Shown here one piece after another: positions 25,921-38,861 of a DNA stretch of 64,000 bases (positions within the stretch are counted from its first letter, which is position 1; the number at the start of each line of letters is the position of its first letter). Below the pieces are notes generated by a model. It was not told the DNA's origin. It ran no database searches and saw nothing but the letters and a program-made list of their open reading frames with translations. This stretch comes from Prunella strophiata. Its lineage: Eukaryota > Chordata > Aves > Passeriformes > Prunellidae. The translations under genes were made by a program, and so were the position numbers. The stretch covers positions 21,517,085 to 21,581,084 of the forward strand of contig JAZBQD010000019.1 of assembly GCA_036583965.1 (NCBI GenBank). The letters are read 5' to 3'.

Positions 25921-28900
25921 GATCTGCCTAATAATCAGCAGCACAAGGATTGTGGACATGTGATATTTGCAGTTCTACTCCATCAGAAACTACAATGAAA
26001 CACAAGCACCAGCTAAGACTTTGCAGTTTTATAGCACCAACTATTGGATATTGTTGAAGAAATGGAAAGAGAAAGAAGAAGCTGTTATAGTGGGCTTTTC
26101 TGCATGACACAAAGTGACAGAAGTGATGTGCAGATTGTGGATAATTTTTTTTCTTGAAGGGTAGAAGATACTTTCTTGCCTTACCTAAATTATGTTATTC
26201 TCTCTAGATATTTGCAGCAAGTTGTATTAAGTAGCTGATAACAAGTTAAATGCTGCAAAAAAACATCTATGTGCAATTTTTGCCTGCCATTACCGAGTGA
26301 CTGACAGGCACTGTTACCTGCATTTCAGCACACATAACTGCTGCTGAGTTTTAATTGGGGCATTTATTTTGAAAAGCTGAGTGATAACATTAGCAAGAAG
26401 CAAATACTCTAGAAACAATGAGAGAAGGGGAGTTGAAAGGATGGTAAACAGTGCTTATCAACCATCTTCATCTCAGGTAGAAAGTAATTTTCTGAATCTT
26501 CTCCCTCCAAAAAGGGCTATCATCAGGTTTCTCGTTTCCAGCTCCCACAGGCAGCAAACCTCCATCTGTACTGCCCATTTCCAAATGTATTATGCTCTCT
26601 GAGATTCTCTTTTAATTACAACCACTAAAATTTTTCACCAGAACTTTTAACCCAGCCTATATATTTGTTTAGAACTCAGAAATCTGTACTGCCTAAGTTT
26701 GCCAGAAGCCTGTACCTGATGCATGTGGCATACTAATGCAATTAAAACTGCATGTCAGATTGAAACATTCATCCAAAACCCACTAGAATCACATTTTTCT
26801 AACAAAAAGAAGAAATTGTCTAATGTCTGACTTCACCACTGATACAAAAAGCTCCTGCTGGCATCATCTTTACCCACTGCACCACAGGATACTGCTGATT
26901 TTACCACCTAAATTGCACCCTGCCCTCCTCCTTAAATAAAGGCCAGTAAATCTTAGCAGAGAAATGCAGGTATTAATCATTTGTGCTTTCCCATCCTATC
27001 CCCTATATAGGCAAGTTAACTTCTCCTGACATTTTGATTGCCAGAGAAAAATCCATAGTTTCAAATATTCATCTAGACATAAAAGAACACTTAGAGCATT
27101 AAAATTTTTATTTAGAAAAGCCACCTTTAGAGGAGTAGAAAAGGAATAAACTACCTAATCTCACATGACAGATTACAGGGCTGAAAGCAAACTCATTTTT
27201 TCTCTGAAGGTGCCTGCCTTTCAACAGCATCCTCCAATTGGAATATTGCACATACTTTAACATATTTATTCATCTAGTTTCATACAATTTACACCACCTA
27301 TGGACTATTGAAGGTCAGTGAAAGTATTCACGCATGAAGCAAAAGGATATCAAAATAGTTACTTGTCCAAAATTTATAGCAGAAATTAGCCAGAAAAAGG
27401 CAAATCTTTCTGTGTCCCAAAATGTGCCTTAATGACTGTCCCTACACACAGCTTGGTCCTTCACAGGAAGGATTAAATAATAATATCATGTTTCCTGTAT
27501 TAAGTATCTTTCACTGCAATGGAAATTCATTGCACATACATCTGTAGGTAAAGGCAAGTTATAAATAATTAATATGATTACATGCAATATATATCAAGCC
27601 TGCAACAGCTTATGTATGCTGGTCTCATACTGCATCTGCTGGAAGAGTGTAATGTGATTTAGTAGATAAAACACACTTATTATTTAAAAGGGTTATCAAA
27701 TTTTGAAGCTGCATTAAATTATACATTGAGTCATTGTGTTTGTGGGGGTGTTATGTACTCCTATAGTTCCTGTGTACAAATCAAGCATGTTGCCTGTTAA
27801 TCCCCTACACGTGCATAACCCAGAGCACTGGACTGTAGGGAGTCAAAGCCCAGTACAGCACAAAAATAAGTGTGTTTTAACACGCACTCTGAGCTTGGCT
27901 CTAAAAGCAGGACAGGCATACTGTGGACATTTTCTAGGAAGGACTACACAATTCAGGATTGCTTTCTACCCCAAATCTGCACTGCTTGACTGCAAACTGA
28001 AATAGCACCTCAGCCTGCGTGTGCGCCCGTCCCTGCTGCAGGCGTTCAGCGAGCCCTCGGGGGCTGCAGGTGCCTCATCCTCACCATCGTGCAAGCAATA
28101 CATCAGTGACCACCCAGGACAGAGCAAGTGCTTCAGACAAAAAAAAGGGAAACAAAAGAGCCCCCTCTCCTCGTGTCACCCATCTGTGGTATTTCTGGTC
28201 CATCTCAGTAAGGTGAAGGCTTCTTACACACAGTTCTGCCCATGCTCTGCAGTCATAACCTCCATGGCAGTGCAACTTCCTCTAACACAAGACCTGTGAG
28301 GAAAAGTCTGACAGATTTTCTAATATGTGCCACCTGGGGCTCAGCAACCTCTTTTCATTTTTCCCCTGACAAACAAGAGTCTTCCAGGATACTCAGGTCT
28401 TCTGATAACAAAACATCTAGATCTTTGTGATACTTCATCTTTTATGCATCAGGTTGAATAAATTAATATCAATCTAGTCCATTCACATTGCCAGCACAAG
28501 AGAACATGAAGGCTTTCACCCTGAAGAAATGTTAAAAATCTTTCATGCAGGACAAAGGTTCTGTGTACAGCCACTGCAGTATACACGCATCCCTGCAATA
28601 ATCCCATTAACTCACAGAACAGTTTTCTTCAGATTATGTTTGTACATGGTCATTCAATTTAAAAAGGCATCAGCAGAAACAGAAAGGATTCTTAGGAGCA
28701 TGGGGTGGCAGGGAGGGGTAGGAGTGGGGAATAAAATTATGAGACAGAAGAGATGACTTCTACGCAGAAAATCCTTGATTTAACCAAAATAAAGGATAAG
28801 GTAGAAGCAAAAGAAACAATGAAGCATCCTATAGCATCCATCACACCTTCACATTGCAGGAACAAGCAAACTGGGATGTTTTTACACAATGCATAATAAC

Positions 28901-29967
28901 CTGTGGCATTCACTACCACAGAATAATATTGAAGCCAGAGGCCCAGCAGCACATAAAATAAAGCCAGGCACTTAGGCAGATAACAGAAACTGCTGCAGTC
29001 ACAGCATGTACTTATTAAATGGTGTTTACCCATTTCTAGAAAATACATATTAACCCTCTAAAACATGCAGAAGTACTAAGTTGGAAAAGACAACTGTCAA
29101 TGGAATTGTCTATCAAAGCTGACTGGAGCAAGAACAACCATCTTCAGATGCCCTTTTGCATGTCAATTGTAGCAGCATTGCTAATATACTAATTTTGACA
29201 TCAGTCTGAGAAGTGTCACATTGACACCAAATTGAAAACCAACATTTTTCCTTCGTGAATGTTCCTTTGCTACTGGCATTTACTCTGTATTCCTCCACAT
29301 GACAAATGAGAATGTCAGGTCACAGCAGTGCACCTGTTTTGGCTCCCTGTTACTTCCAGGCTCACAGAGAAGGCTCTCCTAGTTAATTACTATGCAAAGT
29401 GAGAACACAGGACAGATAACACAAGCAGCACAGAAGTTAATATATTTGGCTTTTTTTGCTGCACTGGGAGGGTCTGAACTATCAATTACCTTTTCTGCAC
29501 TTGAGCTCAGCTCCACCATGCCCCATTCCAAATCCCTCTCACTTTTTCTGCAAGAGCCTTGCCATTATCTGTACAGCTTTTCCTACAACATCAATACTTA
29601 CTTAAAGGAAAATGTGAACAAAAGTTACCTAGTAATTCCCCAACTGACAAGCTCATCTCTAAAAAAAATTCATAATCTCATAGAATTATGGGCCAGAATC
29701 CTGAGATTCTGTTCTCCACTAACATTGATCAGGGAGGGCTGCTCCCACAAATGCAGGCAGGACCTGGTGAGCAGAGAGGATGATAATACACCAATTCCTT
29801 TTCCTAATTCTGCAACTAATCACTCCACCTTCCTCTAAAAACATTTATGTATGTGTAGAAAAATGAGCTTGATCCATTACCCAGCAGAGATCAGCATGGA
29901 GAACCAGCAAATCCACTCAAAGGCACTGACTCATCAATGCCCTATATAGTCAAAAGTGAGTGAATTT
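25921..29967. other. Non-coding, no gene seen
   Basis: Single-copy sequence apart from the CpG cluster at 28.02 kb. TAAT-rich stretches near 26270-26400 and 26700-26770 have an enhancer-like texture but nothing stronger. The 148-codon frame at 29392-29838 shows no known motif. Confidence 0.65.
28015..28090. promoter_or_regulatory. CpG cluster
   Basis: Six CpGs lie within about 45 bases (28017-28060), in the sequence around 'gtgcgcccgtccctgctgca' and 'gcgttcagcgagccctcgg'. This is far above the surrounding density. No TATA box or initiator is evident. It may be a small unmethylated regulatory site, or the remnant of a GC-rich insertion. Confidence 0.25.
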
Positions 29968-30185
29968 TAGGTTTGTTGAGGGACTTTTGGGGGACAGGGA
30001 GCTTGGGGTTTGAGGATGGGTTGGTTTGGGAGTTTCGGGTTGTTGGGTTCTGTTTGTTTCTGGGGAGTTTGTGGTGGGGGGGGATTGTTGGTTGGTTTGT
30101 TTTTTGTTGTCATTGGGTGGTTTTTTTTTTTTTGTTAATTTTGGTGGTGGTGGTAGTTTGGGGGGTTTTGGCTTCTTTTCTTAGG
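29968..30185 (+). repeat. G/T-rich asymmetric tract with G-quadruplex motif
   Basis: About 215 bases on the plus strand are nearly all G and T. Four GGG runs at 30018-30020, 30028-30030, 30037-30039 and 30045-30047 have loops of 7, 6 and 5 bases and satisfy the usual G3+N1-7 rule. Further G-runs (eight G near 30077-30084, six near 30160) and a 13-base T-run follow. The open frame here (29973-30239) gives Gly/Val/Trp/Phe-rich peptide and reflects composition only. The tract runs against the C-over-G bias of its surroundings. Confidence 0.85.
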
Positions 30186-33059
30186 CTTTTTTGTATCCCC
30201 TTTATAATTTGCAGAAACCATCTACTCCTGTCTCCCTAGGTGGATGAAATCTTGATATGCTTGGTCCACCAGTAATCTATGTCCCAATGAAGTAGCATCA
30301 GACAGTACTATGGACCACACTCAGCAAGCTCAATATAACCACATCTCTTCAGATTAATATCCCTAAGCATTCCTGAAAATTAATTTTCATAGTTTTACAT
30401 TCACTGCAGAGACAGTAGATGGAGTTTAAGAATACATAAGGGTAGCTGAAGTTATGTGGATATAGAATACCTTAATGGTGCACACACAGCCTGTCAGAAA
30501 ATAGAATTTTTAAGCTTTAGAAAATTACCTTTTGGTAAAAATTATTATACTGACATATTTACATTACCAATTGTTACGAGAGAAAATCACTGGTAATCAG
30601 ACCCTTAAAACTCAGTCTTAACAATGGACTTCTGAAGTGTGTATTTCATGATACATCACAGTGTGTCCTCCTGGCAGTGAGACTTGGAGTCACTGGCCAT
30701 GGACCATCAGAGATATGGATCAAGTCTGGCTGCCAGTCAGAGAGCACCAAGACAGGAAGCCACTGAATACCCACTGCTCTAGAGGGACTATCATGTCATC
30801 TCTATACTGCAGAAACTACATTATTAGTCAAAATATATGTATTTTGAAGGAATTAATTCACATTTTCTATGAAAATTTGGATTTGTAGCTTTTTCAACCA
30901 AAAAAAAATCTTGGGTCAACCATGAACCTTTTTACTGCTTTGCCTCATATTGAACTTAGGTGTGAGCTTTTGACATGCTGAAAGAGGCTGATGGATGATT
31001 CAGCACCATCTCTGGTTTCTGTCACACTCTTTGGTTCATTTGTGGGTTTGCACTTGAACAGGAGGAAAAGTTAACATGATGAAAACAATGAGCAGCATCC
31101 TTCAGAAGGTTCTAGGAGCACTACTTCTCAAGACACTAGGAATAAACTGAACAAAGACAAGGAACAGAGGCAAAAAATAAATATACAGGTAATCCTAACA
31201 GCTCTGCTTGGCACATGTTTGTAACTCCATGGTTCTTGTACTCCTCTGCTCTTCACAGTCATGCTCCTTCCATTCCCCTTCTGCACAGACAGTCCTTGCA
31301 TCCCTCCCAAACAATCTTGCAATGCCTTGCACTGGACACTCTAACTTTTCCTTTCAAGTTTCAGGAAAAGTCATGGATCTTCCATGCTGCTGCAGTCAGG
31401 CTGCCAGTCTCCTTCAGGAGCATAACCACATACATCTCTGAAGGCAGTCAGTAACTTCTGCACCTCTTAGAAATATCATATACTGCTATTTTGGCCATCA
31501 TACAGAACCCCAATCTCAAGCCCAATCCACTGAGGTAAGTACTGCTAAGTCCATGGTTTTCCACTGAATACAAAATGAGTTTCCTGCTTACTCACTATAA
31601 TTACAGTTATTTACATGTTTGTAGAGATATGCAACAGGAATTAAGGGACCTGAGCCTCACTGAAGAGGAGTCTGTCTTCGGATCTTTCAGGTTCTGTGGA
31701 CAAGAACTAAGTGTCCTAATTTTTGTATTAGGATGAACAAACCTGGGAAAATCTGCAAGAAAACTAATGAAATCCCCTCAGGAGGAGTTAGATAATGTTG
31801 TTTCCTGCATAGTAATCTAACTGAAGACATTTTAACTATTGAGTAATGGACCCAAGCCAACCACTGGGAATTCTTGTTTTAACACAGAGTGCCTCCTTTA
31901 TGCTTCTATTTTCTACCTTATAACTTAGTCCCACTCTTTCTGCTATGTTCCTTTAGCTGAAACACTTGCCCACTATTACAGAAATGCTATGCAAGTTCCT
32001 ATGTGTCAGTTGTTCATCACTGGGGGACATGAGGAGAAAAATATCTTGTTCTCTTGAAACAATGGCAACTTAAAGAAAAGCTTTATTAAAAATTCAAGTT
32101 GGTGCAGGGCAGTGGACATTCCATTTCTGCTTTTACAAAAAGCTGTGTAGGACTTCTACTTAACAAATTTAAGCACAAACATTGCACATCTTATCCAATC
32201 TCAAACTTTTTTAGCACAATCACAAAACTCTGATTAATCATCTCACTTAGAGACTGGAAGTATTATTTTTTGAAGCCTGGAAAGGAAAGTAGCTTCCTTA
32301 TAATAATCCCAGAGGCCCGTGGCAGCATCTGAACCATTATGTCTACCAAAGCCCTGAAAGAGACAGCTTTATTTTTCTTCACAGCTAGTGGTTGGGATTT
32401 GGGTTTTCTAATTAATGCTGTGGCATTTGCTCTTGCAATGCTGCAAAAGGTGCAGGTTAAGGTTAGAGAGTTCAGCATTCACACTGCACAGCACGTTGGC
32501 ATCCCACTGGAAATCTGCCCAAGTATTTACTGTGCCAGGAATCTTCTCTGCATCATAGACTGGGCACGACCAGTGTCTTCAGTAAGATGAGAGAAAGACT
32601 ACAAATAGTACCTTCCAAGAATGCAAAAGGTTTCCATCTGGAAACCAGAAAAGAAATTTATACATAAATTTGAAACACTATGCAATAAAGTGATCCACCT
32701 TCAGTGGAGTTTAGCAAATACAGCTCTGTGTCAGGAAAAATGGCAGATATGAAATGTGATTACCTTTTCCTTCCCTCCAAACTCAGTGTTATACAAACTA
32801 GGACTGACAAGTGAACAAAGAGACTGAAAAAAAAAAGCAGGCTTTATCACCACAGCTTGTTTGAAAACCCAGCCTACAACTAGGTGGAAAATGCAGGGGC
32901 TGCTAGCCTATGAAGCAGACCTGAATTAAGAGTGAGAGCAATAGCTAAAATACTCTGCACAGCTAGTTCACGTGCCTTTTTGCAAACGCTTATATGCTTC
33001 TTGCAAGAAATAGACATGTCCATGGAAACAAAACTGTCAGCACTGTTCTGTATCCAAAG
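30186..33059. other. Non-coding, no gene seen
   Basis: Single-copy sequence. A balanced-composition stretch at about 32330-32490 is open on both strands (plus 32339-32590, minus 32263-32478) but shows no domain; it may be a conserved non-coding stretch. Confidence 0.6.
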
Positions 33060-33175
33060 GCTTCATGGCATTTTACAAAAGAAAGGAGCACCATTAACTT
33101 CCATTTTACAAAGGAAAAAAACCTAAAGCATAAAGATTAATCTCAGATCAGCAGTACCAGAATTAAGATCACGCA
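33060..33175 (-). repeat. MIR-type SINE remnant, minus strand
   Basis: 'cttccattttacaaaggaaa' corresponds to the reverse-complement MIR motif 'cccattttacagatgagg'. It is followed at the expected distance by 'agtaccagaattaagatcac', which corresponds to 'ggcagagctgggattcgaac'. The central 'ggtcacacagctagtaag' core is badly eroded. It lies immediately upstream of the plus-strand CR1 copy. Confidence 0.5.
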
Positions 33176-33309
33176 GCCCTCAGCTCATGCAGTTGTTCTC
33201 AAAAGTCTCTCTTTTTCAAGTATGAAGAAAACTATTTTTTTCAAGGCTTCAGTGGATCTGACCAAGAGATAAATGCTATTTAACCTGAAGAGGGTGGGAC
33301 ATAAGCTCT

Positions 33310-33873
33310 AGAGAAGTCACAAGAGGTGATCCTTCATCTCTACTCAGCCCTGGTGAGGCCACAGCTGGAGTGCTGTGTGCAGCTCTGGGCTCCTCAGGTA
33401 CCAGAGAGACTGGGAGCTCCTGCAGCAGGTCCAGTGGACAGCAACAAAGATGATTAAGGGACTGGAGCATCTCTCTCATGAGGAAAGGCTAGGGGAATTG
33501 GATCTCTTTGGCCTCAAGAAGAGACAAATGAGAGGGGACCTTGTCATTGCACACAAGTATCTGAAGGTACAGTGCCAAGAGAGGGATCCAGGCTTTTCTT
33601 AGTGGTGCCCAGCACTAGAACAAGAGGCAACAATCCAAAGCTGATGCACTGCAAATTCCACCAAAACATGAGGAAGAATTTCTTTACTGTGAGGGTGACT
33701 ATGCACTAGAACAGGTTGCCCAGGGAGGGTGTGGAATCTCTCACTGGAGATAGTCAAGAGAACTCTCTGGACACAATCCTGTGCATTGTGCTCTAGGATG
33801 ACCATGCTAGCAGAGAGGTAGGACCAGATGACCCCACTGCTGTCCACTCCAACTTTACCCATTATGTGATTTT
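33310..33873 (+). mobile_element. CR1 LINE, 5'-truncated 3' end
   Basis: This is a 5'-truncated copy of the avian CR1 (chicken repeat 1) non-LTR retrotransposon, in sense on the plus strand. It opens abruptly inside the end of ORF2, at the stretch about a shared answer in the 'ctcagccctggtgaggcca' region typical of CR1. It continues through the conserved C-terminal reverse-transcriptase tail and ends near 'ttacccattatgtgat', a diverged form of the CR1 terminal repeat. Severe 5' truncation is usual for CR1, because reverse transcription starts at the 3' end. The reading frame is partly open (33375-33602) but the copy is dead. A MIR remnant lies just upstream. I am very sure of the family; I cannot assign the subfamily without a library search. 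Confidence 0.93.
33375..33602 (+). pseudogene. CR1 ORF2 reverse transcriptase C-terminal remnant
   Basis: A 75-codon open stretch inside the plus-strand CR1 copy translates to the C-terminal end of CR1 ORF2. The landmarks are residues resembling the family's 'RDWELLQQVQ', a 'GLEHLSHEERL' block, and 'KRQMRGDLV' followed by 'AHKYLK'. In intact elements this region follows the polymerase domain and forms the ORF2 tail. Endonuclease, fingers/palm and the catalytic FADD-type motif are all absent because of 5' truncation. The frame ends at a stop around 33600, where intact copies continue, so the tail is disrupted too. It is a fossil, not a gene. The methionine is fortuitous. Confidence 0.88.
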
Positions 33874-35445
33874 TTCAAACAACCATCTGAGTCACCAATG
33901 CAGGATGTGCATTTAATTTAAATAGCTGCTTACTATATCTTAGAAAATTATAAAATAGTCTTTGGGAAACCTATACTATTGACACCTGCTTAAAAATATG
34001 CATTTAATACAACATTGAAGATGTTCTCCACATGATTTGATCAGGATGGTGAAAAGACAATGTAAGTGGCACAGACGTGCATCTGCTGTGTTTTGAGAGT
34101 ACCACCACAGACCCCATAGCTCTGCCCTGTTTTCTCCCTCTCCATCTTGCCTAATTTGGACCTAAATACAAAGTCAGAGTTGCTAAACTCTCAGCTCCAA
34201 CAGACTGAACTGCTATTACCATACATCAGTTTCTGTTCACCCACTGTAGCTTGGCTTTAGCATGCTGCAAAATCAAGAGCTCACCAGTTTCCTCAACGAG
34301 CCTAAACAGCAGCTCAGGAAGGCAAAAAAATTATCAGCTCTCCATGACTATGGTTGCCCCATCCCTCACTATGAGAAGCTACTAACAGTCATTTCTCAGT
34401 TTGCCAAGTTATAATAACACAGCTTGGTGGCTTCTACAATTTTCTGTGAGGAAGCTCTAGGATTTTCTTGCTTTGAAACGAGAACCTGAATTTAGGCAGA
34501 TCCACAGCATGGGTACTCAGGATGCATCTCGTAGACCAAGTTCTTGTATTAGAAAAAACTTCTTGGCAAGTATTACAAGTATAATGCTATTAATGCTCTG
34601 TAGCTGCATTCTAGGATGGAACTCTCACAGATCTGCCCTGGCAAAATTAGGTATTTAATAGCTTCTTAACCAGAGAGAAAAATTAAGATAGTGTTTCGTA
34701 TAGACTGTTGCCAAAAGTTACTCCTTGTAGGTTTGAGCATAAATCTCTACCTCTCTCCTCTGCAAAGGGTCTAGAAATTACAAGGCTGCCATAAACTAAT
34801 TAAACTTTGGATCCTGTTAAATGCAACATCAAATTTCACCATAAAATTTGAAGTAAAAAACTTAGATTGCTCATTCAGTACAGTGAGGACTGAGGCCAAA
34901 TCTGTTCCCTAAACCATGCAAGATTTCAATGCTCTATATGAGATTGATTACAATGTAATTTGCTTTTCTGAGGTATAAAGCTTATGTCTGTCTCTCAGTA
35001 CTTCAGGTAAGCATGTCTGCTCGTCTCTCACTTCTCCTTTGCAACAATGCTAAATAGGAATGTTTCTGAAATTTCAAACAAATTTAATGGAATGACAATC
35101 TTGCTTCCCACCTCATTGTCTGCAGCATTTACAGTAGATAATCTATGGAAGCAACTGACAATGCCAGCCAGACAATAAAAAAGAAAAAAACTAGTATGAC
35201 AATAGCTGGGAGAGCATCTTGGATTTGCATATCTTTTTCTTGGTAGTTAACTGCCCAAATTTACCATCACCTTCCCTGCATCTTCACACCCTGGCTCCTA
35301 GGTACCCAAAAATTCAGTACTCCCCATTTCTGTTTAACTCCATTACAGAGTATCCCTCTATACAGAACTGGAAACATATATTGACATTTACCCTGCCTTT
35401 TTCATGGCAGTGTAATGGAATGCTTGAGTGAAGATATCAGAGAGC
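33874..35445. other. Non-coding, no gene seen
   Basis: Single-copy A/T-leaning sequence between two CR1 copies. Nothing recognised. Confidence 0.65.
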
Positions 35446-35905
35446 CACAGAATCATAAAATGGCTCAGGCTTGGAAGGGATCTTAAATATCATCTAGTTC
35501 CAATCCCCTGACATGGACAGGGACACCTTCCACTAGATCAGGTTGCTCAGAGCCCATGTTATTCTTTGAGTCCCCTGCCAGGTCTAGTTCAAGCTTCATC
35601 TTGGCCTTCCTCATCCCCTCCCTACACAACTGAACTTCACCTCTTCCCAGGTTACCTGTCCTTGTCTCCACTGTCTGTGCATTTGCTTCCTTCCCTTTAG
35701 TTTGACCAGCAGTTCCCTACTCAGCCATGGGGGTCTCTTGCCTTTCTTGCCTGATTTTGTGCTCCTGGAAATTGCTAGCTCCTGCACTCTATGGAATACT
35801 TTCTTAAAGACCTACCAGCTCTTTTCCACTTCCCTCCCCTGAGGGCAGTCTCCGTAGGGATGCCACTGACAATCTGCCTGACCCATACCCCTCAGGACTG
35901 CCAAA
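35446..35905 (-). mobile_element. CR1 LINE 3' region, minus strand
   Basis: This CR1 copy is inserted in reverse orientation. Its plus-strand start (35446-35556) is the complement of the CR1 3' terminus and matches the beginning of the copy at 38862 closely, including the shared 'gacaccttccactaga' block. Beyond 35556 the sequence leaves that pattern. It resembles, from memory, a different avian CR1-type 3' untranslated segment with 'gttacctgtccttg' and 'cagccatgggggtctcttgcc' landmarks. The element is therefore either another subfamily or a copy with an internal deletion joining tail to body. No coding frame survives. The far boundary near 35905 is approximate. Family assignment is firm for the first 110 bp and moderate beyond. 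Confidence 0.8.
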
Positions 35906-36089
35906 TCCAGCCAATGCACTGATCACTGCATCATCCATAGCTTTTAAAGCTGAATTAAAACACAGGAAGAGAAAACCTCTTCATTAAAATCACTTAGCTG
36001 CCAGTGGTGGCCATAGCATTATTTTCTCTACCGTTACTATTAAATTATTATTACTAATGCAATTATTATGAGGATGCAACTGCAATTCC

Positions 36090-36285
36090 TGGGGTTTAAA
36101 AAAAAATATGCAAGAAGTATTTAAAATGCTGCTGCAACAGTAAATATCACCTCTGGCATATTTGTCCTGGAAGAACAGAGCACGATTTGGAATACCTAAT
36201 TGAAATGTGCTACAGAGATAAGGCTGGCTGCAGAGACTGACATTTAAAAGCGGGAGACACCAAACAAGACATAAAATATTGCTGT
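36090..36285. promoter_or_regulatory. Candidate conserved non-coding element
   Basis: Starting about 185 bp beyond the CR1 copy, this single-copy block has Hox/POU-like cores ('tacctaattgaaatgtgc' near 36195-36212, 'tatgcaagaagtatttaaaa') and an E-box-free GC-balanced end with 'taaaagcgggagacacc'. Its sharp change in texture from the repeat side suggests retained single-copy sequence. No alignment is available. Confidence 0.25.
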
Positions 36286-38586
36286 TGCTGCCTCAAAGCA
36301 GAAAGCCACTTTCACAGAACTGAAGTTTTCTCCTACTCACCCCTTGCCCCTCCCCAACTGACAGACACAGCAAGCAATTAACCCCTTCCCTGATGTCACC
36401 AGTAATACCACCCCCACAAAAATATAAAGGTTGCTACAATTCCATGTAGTTATTTCCTCCTGCAAATCACGCAGCCCTGCACGAAGCAGCAAGTCTTCCC
36501 TCTTCCCACTCCTTCTGTGCAAAATCTTGTTTCTTCCCTGACACATCAGCATTTCCAATTCCAGCACACAAGATGCTGGAAATCAGGCTCTCCTCCTGCC
36601 TAGCCCTGCATGGCAGCATGTGCACCCTGTGCCTACTGGCCTCTGAGTAGAAGAGCCAGTAAACTCCTCCTCAGCTGGAATGGAATCCAGGGATAGTGCC
36701 AGAATACAGAGCTTATGAAAAAATCCTTGGCACACAAGGGATATTATGATATGTTTGACTGCTCAATCTTTTGCTGCCTTAGTCAGAAGGAGCACTGGTG
36801 CCTTTGAGTCATCTGATCTGGTATTGTGGACAAGCAGCAAGGGATATAAATCCTGCAGATTCCATAAATACATGGTTTGCATCAACAACACTTTAAGCAA
36901 GGACTTAATTAGAAAGTTACAGTTCATTGAAAGAGCACCAATTAGCTTTTTCAGCTACATATTTTTTCCTGTGCCAGGATAGCAAGGCAAAGATTGGGAT
37001 GCATATCAGAACCAAGCACCTTGTGCTGCTCAGTGAAACATCCCAGTGTTGTTGAAGGAACAGCCCCAGTTAAAAAGCTGGGTTTGAAATAGATGTTAGA
37101 AAATATGCTGTGAAGTTTCTGAGCCGTTAGACTGCTCATGTTAATAGACTGATCACTGATCTTGAGCAAAATGGGAAATCCTAGCCCAATAGAAGATATT
37201 TTTAAATGTAAAAATTAGATTTTTTTCATTTCAGGTTATCAATCAACACTTGCTTTCATATAGTACCAGTTGGTGTCTCCTTGCTTCCCTGCAACAGGAT
37301 GGGCCAAAGGAGGAGGTTCCTCTTTGTTGAACAATACACCATGTGGAAATGTCCACGGTGTAGCCAAAGAGATTCAGCAGCCCTGTTTTCCTGGAGCTAT
37401 TCTAGTCACTCCTGACAGGCAAACAATAGTTCTATTCTCCCTCTGTTTTCAGCTCAGACTTGCTGTGTAGGGTGTCATTCCTTTCCATATTGTAGCACAC
37501 ACTGTATTTCTCTTCCATTAACCCCCTTTGCCTGATTCTGGAGCATACACAGAATCATTTAACTCTGTGGACCCTTGACTAGTGCTTCCAAGTGGAAAGA
37601 TTGATACACAGCAGAACACAAAAGAGAAATGCTCAGAAGGCTCATCAAGGCTCATCACAGCATTTTAAATAAGATACTCTTCAGATGAGAAATATCTTCT
37701 ATGATGCACCCCTGCCTAATATTCAATAGTGTCCCAAATCAAGGGAGGTTTTTCTTGAGAATTCTTTAACTGTATCCCAAGAAGATATGCAAAACAACTA
37801 CATGCAGACCAGACTGCAATGTCAGATATCCAATGTGTGCCATTCTTTTCATAAGCACTTACTTGGTCATTTAAGGACTTTTTGGTTTCTTAGACCTCAG
37901 TGACATGGGTTACAAGTTTCCATTAGAAGCTGCCATTCAAAGCAGGTGGCCACCTTATCTGTATGAAGCCCAGCCCTACCAGAATCCCTGCTCTTCTGCC
38001 CTCCTTCACACTCCAAACTGAAGTACTCCTGAGACAAAAATATAACCAAAAACAAACAAATGAAAAAACCCAGTCTGTGCTCTGTGGTTTGAGTCATTTA
38101 GATGTGTTGCCAGCACACTTGAAAACCAGGACAGGAGGCTGAGGGCTAGGGGTGCTCCATGTGTCCCAGTAGAATGTTATGATGTTTGAGATGCCTGCTA
38201 GGTACCGTGCCAACACGAGCGCTCCTTCAGTACCAACTTCTGCCACCACATGGAACACACTTCAAGACAGGAAAATCTCTCTCCAGAGACATTCAGGTCA
38301 AGATCCAAATGCAGGAATTACACTGATTACACAGGAAATCTGACACAGGACAGAAACAAAATGAGTGCAGTGCCATCAGTCAAGTCAGGAGAGAAAATAC
38401 TTCTCGTTTGTCCGGGTGAGCTCACCTAGAGCAGCAGAAGTAGTATGAAGTGTGTTGGAAATCTGAGATCCAAGTGTAGTTTTTACAACTGGAAAACAAG
38501 GAAGAGATGAGGCTGGGATTCAGATACCTTAGCAGATTTACAGAATCCTAAACTGACTCCAGAGTAGGCATACATGAAAAATAATC
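36286..38586. other. Non-coding, no gene seen
   Basis: Single-copy sequence. No repeats or coding signal recognised. Confidence 0.65.
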
Positions 38587-38601
38587 TTTTTTTTTTTTTT
38601 T
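38587..38601 (-). repeat. Poly-T tract (15)
   Basis: A 15-base T-run, one of only three T-runs of at least 14 on the plus strand. It is about 260 bp before the minus-strand CR1 copy and not part of it. Confidence 0.9.
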
Positions 38602-38861
38602 AATTAAAATATTGCCTCTTACCAGTTCACTAAAATGTCTGTTATTTTAAGAATGATTTTGAATGTGTCCACAAACAGGTCCTTCCACAGACTCATGAAG
38701 AAAAATACATGTTATAGGTACCAATTTGAAAGACAACTTACTTTTTGCAGCCCCTACTTGATTCTGCATCTTGTAAGATCACTTCACATTGGGATGATCT
38801 GAGCAGCTGTATCAGGCTGACACTTCAGTGGGGCTGGTGAGAAAAATATCTCCTAATTTTA

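Noticed and set aside
29973..30239. 88-codon Gly/Val/Trp/Phe-rich frame resembling a membrane protein
   Set aside because: It is the translation of a G/T-only tract; the hydrophobicity is a composition effect.
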